Positions 1 through 6,658 of a DNA stretch of 64,000 nt are shown one piece after another; position 1 is the first letter of the stretch; every line of letters starts with the position of its first letter. The translations under genes and the position numbers were made by a program. The stretch covers positions 3,038,001 to 3,102,000 of the forward strand of contig OY970387.1 of NCBI GenBank assembly GCA_963719485.1, written 5' to 3'. Below the pieces are notes generated by a model. It saw only the letters and a program-made list of their open reading frames with translations. It made no database searches and had not been told where the DNA came from. The DNA comes from Bog-473 sp963719485. Its GTDB lineage: Bacteria > Actinomycetota > Acidimicrobiia > Acidimicrobiales > RAAP-2.

Positions 1-294
1 TCATTCCAATCTGCCGGGAACATCGACCCAGCGTCCGCGCAGGCGATCTCCAGCCAGGCCGAGCAGGCATTGAGCGACGAAGGAGCGGCGAAGCCGAACC
101 AGGCAGCCAACGATCTCCAGCAGGTGGCGACCGCCATACAGACCGGACAACAGAGCGGGAAGATCAGCCCGTCGGCCGCCGCGGCCCTGCAGCACGACCT
201 TGCTGCATTCGCCGCCGCTCTCGGACTCAGCGCGGCCAGCAGGCCGCCGCCGACCACTGCTCCGGGGCCGGGCGGTGCCCCCGGAAAACGATGA
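1..294 (+). CDS. C-terminal end of an unidentified protein (partial)
   Basis: The reading frame is open from the first base of the window and stops at 292-294, so only the last 97 residues are visible. They form two Ala/Gln/Ser-rich helical stretches (key piece QQVATAIQTGQQSGKISP) followed by a Pro/Thr-rich tail ending in PGKR. Tails of this kind, with paired helices and a 'GKISP..A..L' phrase, are common at the extracellular end of actinobacterial Ser/Thr protein kinases. No kinase residue lies in the window, so that assignment is only a guess. There is no signal or membrane segment in the visible part. The upstream sequence is needed to name it. Confidence 0.6.
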   Translation, partial: SFQSAGNIDPASAQAISSQAEQALSDEGAAKPNQAANDLQQVATAIQTGQQSGKISPSAAAALQHDLAAFAAALGLSAASRPPPTTAPGPGGAPGKR

Positions 295-308
295 CCACCC
301 GTGGGTGG
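295..308 (+). terminator. Perfect hairpin just after the stop codon
   Basis: CCACCC-GT-GGGTGG begins one base after the stop of the partial gene at 294. It is a perfect 6-bp GC stem with a 2-nt loop. No U-run follows, so it would be an atypical terminator or an mRNA 3' stabiliser. The position is suggestive; the function is inferred. Confidence 0.3.
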
Positions 309-370
309 CCGCCGCCGGTCGGGCGGAGCAAACACTCATGGATTAGCCCGAGAGCGCCGAAACAGGAATT

Positions 371-922
371 GTGACACGGAGGGCCTACCCCGCAAGGATC
401 CGACGGTCGCCTCGGGTGTCGAGGCTGGCGTTGGCCGCGACGTTCCTTGCCGTCCTCAGCTCCATCATCGGGGTGCCCACCGCGGCATGGGCGGTCCCGC
501 TCCCGTGGCGGAACTGCGGCACCCCCGGAGACGCGATCAGCATCCAACGCTTCGACGCGTCCGTCTGGCCCCCGCAAGCCGGTCAACCGTTGACGCTGAG
601 CGTCACGTGGAACCTGAGCGAAACGCTCACCAAAGACGCAAGCGAGCAGCTGACCGCGACCTGGCCGTCGGGTCGCGTCGTTCGGAGGTGGCAGCACTTC
701 GAATCTCCGGCGGCAGTCCTGTTCGATCACGTCCTGTCCGAGCCCAAGGCCCCGTTCAAGGCCATGTCACTGCCTCTTCCTCCAGGGCCCTACAGCCAGA
801 GTCTGACCTTGACAGTTCCGAAAACCGCGTCGGCCGACCAGCCCATCGGTGTCGACCTGACCGGCTTCGACGGGTCCCGACGTCAGGTCATGTGCATGCA
901 GGTGGTCGTCCCCGTCAAGTGA
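371..922 (+). CDS. Secreted ML-domain-like protein
   Basis: A 183-residue protein with a GTG start. Basic residues followed by a hydrophobic stretch and an Ala-X-Ala-like site near residue 41 (TAAWAVP) form a signal peptide. The mature part starts with an NCG motif, continues as alternating beta-strand sequence (GQPLTLSVTW) and ends with a second Cys in VMCMQVVV. The order 'NCG ... GQ.L.L.V ... LPPGPYS ... DGSRR.VMC' resembles ML domains (NPC2/Der p 2 family), which bind lipids in a beta-sandwich. The central Cys pair of the eukaryotic family is missing. The pattern match is by eye only and lipid binding is inference. It stands alone on its strand between the partial gene and a STAS gene. Confidence 0.6.
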   Translation: MTRRAYPARIRRSPRVSRLALAATFLAVLSSIIGVPTAAWAVPLPWRNCGTPGDAISIQRFDASVWPPQAGQPLTLSVTWNLSETLTKDASEQLTATWPSGRVVRRWQHFESPAAVLFDHVLSEPKAPFKAMSLPLPPGPYSQSLTLTVPKTASADQPIGVDLTGFDGSRRQVMCMQVVVPVK

Positions 923-1046
923 ACCACGGCATGTGAGGACCTGAACGAGGCGGTTGCTCTCGTGCTGGTCGGAGCGGGCGTCCTCAGCCCTTTCGAACGA
1001 GGGGCGTGGCAGCTATCCTTCGGCGGCCGAGCACAGGGGGCACGTG

Positions 1047-1454
1047 ATGGTGGACCCATTTGGCGTCACTGCGTACGACTTCGAAGGCGGTCGTCTGTTC
1101 GCCCTCAGGGGAGAGCTTGACGTCTCGACCTGTGGGGGGCTGCCCGAGCTTCTGGTCGGTCCTCCTGGCTCGCTCGTTGTCGTCGACCTCGACCAGCTCA
1201 CCTTCCTGGATTCCTCGGGATTGGGTGCCATGCACGTCGCAAGGCGAATGGCGATCAAGGACGGGGGAACCCTCGTCCTCACTCGCCCCCGTCCCATCGT
1301 CTCCAAAGTGCTCGAGATCACGGGCCTCGACTCCTGGGTCGCCGATTGGGATGCCGCCTGGTCGAGCCCTGCGGTGGTGGGTTCTGTGCCGGAGGAACCT
1401 TCGGAAGCCCTTGGGCCGCCCGCCGCTGGTCCGAGCCCGCTCCCGGAGTCCTAA
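1047..1454 (+). CDS. STAS-domain protein (anti-sigma factor antagonist type)
   Basis: 135 residues forming essentially one STAS domain: an N-terminal strand (LFALRGELDV), the conserved loop LDSSGLG at residues 54-60 and the following helix. In SpoIIAA/RsbV-type antagonists the first Ser of D-S-S-G is the phosphorylation site, here Ser56. Such proteins bind anti-sigma kinases and release sigma factors; the partner is not in the window. The C-terminal 25 residues are Pro/Glu-rich and probably disordered. I start at the ATG at 1047 because an AGGGGG Shine-Dalgarno lies 7-8 nt upstream; an in-frame GTG at 1044 is possible. Confidence 0.85.
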   Translation: MVDPFGVTAYDFEGGRLFALRGELDVSTCGGLPELLVGPPGSLVVVDLDQLTFLDSSGLGAMHVARRMAIKDGGTLVLTRPRPIVSKVLEITGLDSWVADWDAAWSSPAVVGSVPEEPSEALGPPAAGPSPLPES

Positions 1455-1463
1455 TCTGGCCGC

Positions 1464-2015
1464 GTGGCACTTACGGTCGTCGACATCGTCAACCGCTGCC
1501 AGTCAGCGCTCGGTGAGCACGCACCCGTTCTGGCCGTTCGGGACGTCGTGACCGAGCTCGTGGCCGATCGTGCCGCGCTCGAACGAGCCCTCGGACCGGT
1601 GGAGCGTGGCGGCATCACGACCCTGCACGCGGCGCCCGATCTCACCGTGCTGCACGTGGCCTGGACTCCGGGGATGGCCTTGTATCCGCACGACCATCGG
1701 ATGTGGGCGGTGATCGCCATGTACGGCGGCCAGGAGGACAACGCCTTCTTCCGCCGGAGTCCGGGAGGGCTCGAAGCAACCGGAGGGCGTGAGCTCCCGG
1801 CCGGTGAGGTCCTGCTCATGGGCGACGACGTCATTCACTCGGTCGCCAACACCCGCCGGGAGTATGCCGTCGCACTGCATGTCTATGGCGGCGACTTCTT
1901 CTCGACCGAACGATCGGAGTGGGACAGCGAGACCTTTGAGGAGCGACCGCGGGACCTTGCACGCACCGGCCGGCTCTTCGAGGAGGCCAACGCGCGCTGG
2001 AGCAAAGGGGGATGA
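1464..2015 (+). CDS. Cupin protein, cysteine-dioxygenase-like
   Basis: A 183-residue single-domain cupin. The metal-binding histidines are recognisable as YPHDHRMW (His76, His78) and DVIHSV (His125). The long acidic-to-polar insertion GGQEDNAFFRR resembles the PF05995/predicted metal-dependent enzyme group rather than a plain sugar cupin. It probably binds Fe or another divalent metal in the cytosol; the substrate is unknown. The GTG start has no Shine-Dalgarno, but TAATCT at 1452-1457 ends 6 nt before it, so it may have its own leaderless transcript starting inside the STAS stop codon. It overlaps the next gene by ATGA, so the two are probably translated together. Confidence 0.75.
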   Translation: MALTVVDIVNRCQSALGEHAPVLAVRDVVTELVADRAALERALGPVERGGITTLHAAPDLTVLHVAWTPGMALYPHDHRMWAVIAMYGGQEDNAFFRRSPGGLEATGGRELPAGEVLLMGDDVIHSVANTRREYAVALHVYGGDFFSTERSEWDSETFEERPRDLARTGRLFEEANARWSKGG

Positions 2016-2446
2016 CCAGCGTGACGCGTCTCGATGGGAATCGCCGGTTGATCGAGGGGTTCTGGGACGACCTCTACCGCCAGGACTTTGCCGCACTGGG
2101 GGCGCGCTTCGATCTGAAGGGTGAGTACACGGACGTCGTGACGCCGGAGGACGACGTCGCCCGCGGCCCCGCCGAAATCACGGCACGGCTGAGACTCGCG
2201 TTCGACAAGCTGTCGAAGCTGTTCGACGAACGACGCCACCTCGTTGCCGGCGAGGACGTCGTGATGACCGAGCACGTCGAGCACTGGGAGTGGCCGACCG
2301 GGGAGACGATGGCTCTCGACGTGGCGTCGGTGCACGAAATCCGGGACGGAAAGATCGTCAGGTGGTGGGACTACTGGGACATGAACGTCCTCACGGCGGC
2401 GGCGCCGCAGTGGTGGTTCGAGCACGTCCTGCAGGGCTGGAAATAG
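2012..2446 (+). CDS. SnoaL-like / NTF2-fold protein
   Basis: 144 residues with the cone-shaped NTF2 signature: an N-terminal helix (LIEGFWDDLYRQDF), 'LDVASVHEIRDGKIVRWWDYWD' type strand pair and a C-terminal Trp-rich end. This matches the limonene-1,2-epoxide hydrolase/SnoaL superfamily, whose members are small hydrolases, isomerases or ligand binders. The catalytic Asp residues of epoxide hydrolase cannot be assigned with confidence. Its ATGA overlap with the cupin gene suggests a shared operon and perhaps successive steps on the same small molecule, which is inference. Confidence 0.7.
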   Translation: MTSVTRLDGNRRLIEGFWDDLYRQDFAALGARFDLKGEYTDVVTPEDDVARGPAEITARLRLAFDKLSKLFDERRHLVAGEDVVMTEHVEHWEWPTGETMALDVASVHEIRDGKIVRWWDYWDMNVLTAAAPQWWFEHVLQGWK

Positions 2447-2499
2447 TTCCGGTCCCTCCGGTCGGTCAACGCCCGGCACCACCATGCCGCAAGCCCGGA

Positions 2500-3267
2500 T
2501 CACCAGACTCCGGGAATCAGCCTCCATCTGACCCGACGGCGATACGCGTCGTACTCGTCGTTCGTGGCGAGCATGCGGTCCTCGGCCATGGCCCGCCCGA
2601 CATTGCAGCCGGACGCGAACAGCATGACCAGGGCATTGCGGATCGAGATGCTCTGGAGAAGGTACCCCGCCTGCAGAATCAGGTACGAGGCGTAGATGGG
2701 GTGACGAACGATGGCGTAGGGGCCGCGCTGCACGAGCCCGCGGTCGGCGGCGACGAATCCGAAAGATCTTCCGAGAGAGAGAAATGACACGATGCAGATC
2801 GCCAGGCCGCACAGCTGGAACGCGAGCCCCGCGGTGAGACCCCATTGGGGATGAGCTCCGTCGGGTCGGAACAGGACACCACCGAACGTTCCGCCGAACG
2901 CCAAGAGCCAGTCTCTCATCCGTCGGCTGGTCGCACGGGCCGGGCGTCGGATGAGGTAGGCGATGACGACCCACATCTGTTCCAGGAAGAAGACCCCACC
3001 GATGAAGCGATGGGTCTGGAGGTAGCTCTGGAGGGTGGCTTGAGCGAAGAAGGCTGCGCCCGTGGCGCCGACGAGGGTCGCCGAGATCCTGATCAGTCGA
3101 TCGAACGGGGGAGCGGCGAGAACCTTGTCCAGCCGCCGGAGTCGGAGCCGGAGTCGGAGCGTGAGGAAACGGTTCTTACGGTGGCCGAGATCCGTCGCAC
3201 CGTCGACCTGGGGCCGCTCCGAAACGGCAGCCCCGTGGTCGAGCAGGCGCGGCTCTTCGGTCAACAT
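2500..3267 (-). CDS. Isoprenylcysteine carboxyl methyltransferase-like membrane protein
   Basis: 255 residues, with a basic N-terminus rich in 'LRLRLRLR', about five hydrophobic segments and the C-terminal ICMT/PEMT signature RGPYAIVRHPIYASY followed by a region ending AEDRMLATNDEYDAYRRRV. In the family the RHP..Y motif and the E/D...Y segment bind S-adenosylmethionine next to the membrane. Bacterial members methylate lipids or small phenols, and the substrate cannot be read here. Its ATG lies 7 nt after the DoxX stop, and DoxX is in turn 35 nt from the sterol-desaturase-like gene, so the three probably form one operon. Confidence 0.8.
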   Translation of the reverse strand: MLTEEPRLLDHGAAVSERPQVDGATDLGHRKNRFLTLRLRLRLRRLDKVLAAPPFDRLIRISATLVGATGAAFFAQATLQSYLQTHRFIGGVFFLEQMWVVIAYLIRRPARATSRRMRDWLLAFGGTFGGVLFRPDGAHPQWGLTAGLAFQLCGLAICIVSFLSLGRSFGFVAADRGLVQRGPYAIVRHPIYASYLILQAGYLLQSISIRNALVMLFASGCNVGRAMAEDRMLATNDEYDAYRRRVRWRLIPGVW

Positions 3268-3274
3268 CGCCGAC

Positions 3275-3844
3275 TCAGCTCACGGACGGTCGTGGTTGGC
3301 TGGGTTGCACTGCCCCCGAAAGCTCGGTCCCGCCGCTGACCCCGGTGAGCTGTCGTTCGACCAGTGCGTCGAGACTGAACCGGCCCGAGCCCAGAAAGGC
3401 CACGACGAGGGCCAAGCCCGCCACCGCCAGGTTCAGTTGATAGCCAGGGGGGTCCGTGCGCGAGTTGATCCCTGTGGCCCAGGTGATCGTGATCATGGCC
3501 ATCACCATGTCGCCGAACAGCGCCAGGCCCGCGAGACGCGAGAAGAGGCCGAGTGCCACGGCGATGGCTCCGAAGAACTCGATTGTCCCGCCCAGCACGG
3601 CGAAGAGGCCGCCCGGGTGCAGGTGGGCCGTCTGCGAGAAGTAGATGGCGGTCCCGTGGATGCCGCCTCCGTTGAACCACCCGAAGAGCTTCGCGCCCCC
3701 GTAGTAGATGAAGATCCACGCGAGGATGATGCGTACGACGACTAGGGCGCTGTCCGCGGCCAGCTGTGGGCTCCGGGTGCTCACGACCATCGCGAGCAGC
3801 GTCTTCCATGAGCGCCGCTGCGTCTCGACTGAAGAGGTCACCAC
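3275..3844 (-). CDS. DoxX family membrane protein
   Basis: 189 residues with four hydrophobic helices and the DoxX core: RIILAWIFIYYGGAKLFGWF, GGTIEFFGAIAVALGLFSR and the following helical pair with the conserved Gly. DoxX proteins are small integral membrane proteins linked to quinone or thiol redox stress in some bacteria; the role here is unknown. I chose the GTG at 3844, preceded by GGAAGGTGG with good spacing. The frame stays open far upstream but that part is antisense to the next gene's coding frame. It lies between the sterol-desaturase-like and ICMT-like genes. Confidence 0.85.
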   Translation of the reverse strand: MVTSSVETQRRSWKTLLAMVVSTRSPQLAADSALVVVRIILAWIFIYYGGAKLFGWFNGGGIHGTAIYFSQTAHLHPGGLFAVLGGTIEFFGAIAVALGLFSRLAGLALFGDMVMAMITITWATGINSRTDPPGYQLNLAVAGLALVVAFLGSGRFSLDALVERQLTGVSGGTELSGAVQPSQPRPSVS

Positions 3845-3879
3845 GGAACCACCTTCCGTACTCTGTGTGTCCAACACCG

Positions 3880-5001
3880 TCAGGACCCACCGAGCGTACG
3901 CGGTCCCTGCAGCTCTGTCCGCTGACTCTCCGGTACGACCGCGGTGGGCGCGCCCGGAGGCTGCCGGGAGATGTCGGGCATGGGGCGGAAGGGCGCCGCC
4001 CATTGGGACAGGAGGACGGAGAAGTGGTGTGGCCGCTCCCCTTGCTGTTCGACGATGAGCGGTCGACCGGGCAGCCCGGTGTCCGTTCTGATCGTCTCTT
4101 CCGTCGGGAAGATTGCTCGGTGGAACAGCTGATCCCAAATGGTCAGCGCGAAGCCGAGGTTGACGTCCTGTGGCCCATTGAGTTGGTGATGGATCCTGTG
4201 GAAGTTCGGACTCACGAAGATCCGTTCGAGAGGCCCGAAGCCCGCTCGCGTATTGGAGTGGGCGAAGGCGACCATCCCCCCGTAAAAGACCAACGCGGTG
4301 ACCGACAGCGCACCGTTCGACAGGAGCACGACGCCGGGGATCAGCGCGACGAGATAGGACACGTGGATCAGGGGGTGCGTGCGAAAGACCGTCAGGACAT
4401 TCATGTCTTCCTGTGAATGGTGGAGCTCGTGAAAGCGCCACAACGTCCGCACTCTGTGGTTCGCCAGATGCACCGCCCAGTTGCAGAAGTCCATCAGCAC
4501 GAGGATGGCGATGATCGCACCCCAGCGAGGAAGGGCCCCGATTCTCGGCAAGACGATCCACGGAGCACCCCGGCGAACCACCGCGACGAAGGCGAGGGTC
4601 AGCGCGGTGATCAACGGCGCAACGAGGAGCGCGTTCGTGGCGGTCAGGATGAGATCGTGGCGGTGGCCGCGAGCGAAGAGAGGCCGTCGCTGCGCCGGCC
4701 AGACCCGCTCGGTGATCATGAAGCAGCCCAACATCGCCAGCGCCAACGGACCGACCAGCACCACCCGGAGCAGCGTCACCGACCCGGTGTAGTTCGTGCC
4801 CCCCCAGTGCTCGGACAACCCGAAGGCGATCAGAGCCACCGCCAGACCGGCGATGGAGAAGGCCGGGAGGTAGAGGCGCGACCGCAGGTGAACCTTGGTC
4901 TCGTTGGCCTCTCGAGCAGCTCCCTCTGATTGTGGAACGTCCTCGGCGTGTTCAGCCTCGGACGGCTCTGCCGGAGGCAGGAGCAGTGTGGTCATCGCCA
5001 T
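3880..5001 (-). CDS. Sterol desaturase / fatty acid hydroxylase family protein
   Basis: A 373-residue membrane protein with the three histidine clusters of the family: HLANH (178-182), HELHH (191-195) and NFHRIHH (His268, His271, His272), which bind a di-iron centre for O2-dependent C-H hydroxylation or desaturation of lipids. Hydrophobic segments flank them near residues 45-62, 78-96, 120-142 and 160-175, and a tail of about 60 residues follows. The first gene of a probable three-gene operon with DoxX and the ICMT-like protein, it suggests a lipid-modifying membrane function. The substrate (fatty acid, carotenoid or hopanoid) cannot be decided from sequence. Confidence 0.85.
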   Translation of the reverse strand: MAMTTLLLPPAEPSEAEHAEDVPQSEGAAREANETKVHLRSRLYLPAFSIAGLAVALIAFGLSEHWGGTNYTGSVTLLRVVLVGPLALAMLGCFMITERVWPAQRRPLFARGHRHDLILTATNALLVAPLITALTLAFVAVVRRGAPWIVLPRIGALPRWGAIIAILVLMDFCNWAVHLANHRVRTLWRFHELHHSQEDMNVLTVFRTHPLIHVSYLVALIPGVVLLSNGALSVTALVFYGGMVAFAHSNTRAGFGPLERIFVSPNFHRIHHQLNGPQDVNLGFALTIWDQLFHRAIFPTEETIRTDTGLPGRPLIVEQQGERPHHFSVLLSQWAAPFRPMPDISRQPPGAPTAVVPESQRTELQGPRTLGGS

Positions 5002-5020
5002 TTTCTCGGTTGCGCCCCTC

Positions 5021-5554
5021 TCAGAAGGATGCTCCGCCGCCTCCGGCGCTGGAGTTACCGGACCCGGAGTTCGAGGTGGAGCCGGAGGTGGCCGACTTCT
5101 TGGTCACGACCGCGGTCCACTTGCCCCACGTGTCGGTGATGTTCCCCTTGACCTGCCCCGGAGCGGTGTCCAGGAAGAAGTAGTAGAGCGGCTTCCCGCC
5201 GTACGTCACCTGCAGCGCACCACCGCGCTTCACGGTGCCCAGCTTCGACGCGTTCACGCCGGACCCTGCCTTGGCCTTGGTCGCACCGGCGGGGAGCGTG
5301 AGCGCGGGCCAGATCTTCAGGCAGGCCGTCGTGCAGGCGGTCTTGCTCGGCTTCAAGGTGTACAGCGTCTTGCCACTGACGAGGATTGTCCCCATTTTGG
5401 CGTTCTTGGTCGTCGAGACGGTCACGGTGGTCGCCGCGCCCGCCTCGGTCGCCATCAAGGACAGTGAAACTCCGCCAACGGCCACGACAGCGCCGGCCAA
5501 TCGTGCCAATCGGGCGCTGTGGGTCGATTCCCGGTACCAACGGTTCTGCCGCAT
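5021..5554 (-). CDS. Secreted COG4315-type repeat protein
   Basis: 177 residues from an ATG preceded by AGGAG at good spacing; the longer frame has no such site. A signal peptide runs to about residue 42 (LMATEAGAATT), followed by two copies of the 'secreted repeat of unknown function' (COG4315/Lipoprotein_15): ILVSGKTLYTLKPSKTACTT ... WPALT and GALQVTYGGKPLYYFFLDT ... WTAV. The tail is Gly/Ser/Asn-rich. In this family the pair of repeats forms a small beta-propeller-like unit with a Cys pair (CTTAC). There is no lipobox Cys, so it is probably secreted rather than lipidated. It lies 20 nt before the desaturase operon and may share its transcript. Confidence 0.8.
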   Translation of the reverse strand: MRQNRWYRESTHSARLARLAGAVVAVGGVSLSLMATEAGAATTVTVSTTKNAKMGTILVSGKTLYTLKPSKTACTTACLKIWPALTLPAGATKAKAGSGVNASKLGTVKRGGALQVTYGGKPLYYFFLDTAPGQVKGNITDTWGKWTAVVTKKSATSGSTSNSGSGNSSAGGGGASF

Positions 5555-5776
5555 TATTCTCACTCCTGCTTCGTTCGAGGCGTTCCCTTCCTGAGCTACT
5601 ACGGACAACTCGTGTGAAGGGATCATTCCCCGGCGAACCTGCCGCCAAGCGTGCCTGGAGCGTGCCGGTTGGCGAGAAGGCCCGCTGGTGCGCAGCCGAG
5701 GGCGGCGTTGCGCCCGCCGTCGGGGGCAATGGCCTGCAAACGGCGCCGACCAGGGCTTCCGTGGGCGTCGGTTCGC

Positions 5777-6562
5777 CTAGTGGCCGACCCAGACGGGTGC
5801 CCGCTTCTCCAAGAACGCGGCGACTCCCTCCCGGGCGTCGTCGGAACCTGCGGCCGCGTGCAGAGCGAGCCCGGTCTGCTGCCAGCCGAGGTCGTCGTCG
5901 GCGGCGAGGATGTCGTTGACCGCGGCGAGGCACGCCTGCACGGAGATCGGGGCGTTGGCGCAGAGCTGCTCCGCGACGGCCACCGCCTGGCCCAGCGCGT
6001 CCCCCGGCTCCGTGAGCACGTTGACGAAGCCCACCTCGTAGGCGCGCGGCGCGTCGATCGGTTGGCCGGTGAGGATGAGCTGCCGGGCCACGTTCAGCGG
6101 CAACGCCCGCGGCGCCCGGAAGAGGCCGGCGCAGGTCGGGACGACCCCGATGCGGACCTCGGGCAGGCCGAACCGGGCGGTCCTCGCCGCCACGACGAGG
6201 TCGCAGGCGAGAACGATCTCGAGCCCCCCGCCGAGGGCCGGGCCCTCGACGGCGGCGATCAACGGCTTGCGACGCCGCCGGCGGATGATGCCGTACTCGC
6301 CCCCGCGGTCCGTGACGTAGTCACCACCCGCCCGAAGATCGCTGCCGGCGCTGAACACGTCGGGACCACCCGTCAGGACACCGGCCCACACCTGGTCGTC
6401 GTCGTCCAGCACGTTGAGGGCGTCGTCGAGCGCGTCGGCCATCGCCCGGTCGATGGCGTTCCTCTTCGCGGCCCGTTCCATGGTGATGACGAGCACCCGG
6501 CCGTCGCGTCGTTGTCCGACGAGGTGAGCGTGGTCGTCGCTGTCGTTCACCCGTATCCCCAT
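5777..6562 (-). CDS. Enoyl-CoA hydratase/isomerase family (crotonase) protein
   Basis: 261 residues, full length for the family. The fold is clear: RNAID early, the oxyanion-hole phrase AVEGPALGGGLEIVLACDLVVAA, then FGLPEVRIGVVP and the C-terminal domain. The second Glu normally used by hydratases falls in 'RIGVVPTCAGLFRAP', where the typical Glu/Pro-Gly pattern is changed, so it may be a hydratase-like enzyme of another reaction type (isomerase, hydrolase). Cytosolic acyl-CoA metabolism is the safe statement. The start ATG has AGGA only a few bases upstream; TATTCT further up could be its -10 element. Confidence 0.85.
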   Translation of the reverse strand: MGIRVNDSDDHAHLVGQRRDGRVLVITMERAAKRNAIDRAMADALDDALNVLDDDDQVWAGVLTGGPDVFSAGSDLRAGGDYVTDRGGEYGIIRRRRRKPLIAAVEGPALGGGLEIVLACDLVVAARTARFGLPEVRIGVVPTCAGLFRAPRALPLNVARQLILTGQPIDAPRAYEVGFVNVLTEPGDALGQAVAVAEQLCANAPISVQACLAAVNDILAADDDLGWQQTGLALHAAAGSDDAREGVAAFLEKRAPVWVGH

Positions 6563-6658
6563 TTCCTGAGCCGGAAAAGGAGGTCAGAATACCGCCGCCT
6601 CGTTTCGCCGGTTCGAGCCGGTCGGACAGGGCAGCCTGAAGCCGTCAGCGCGGCGGCG

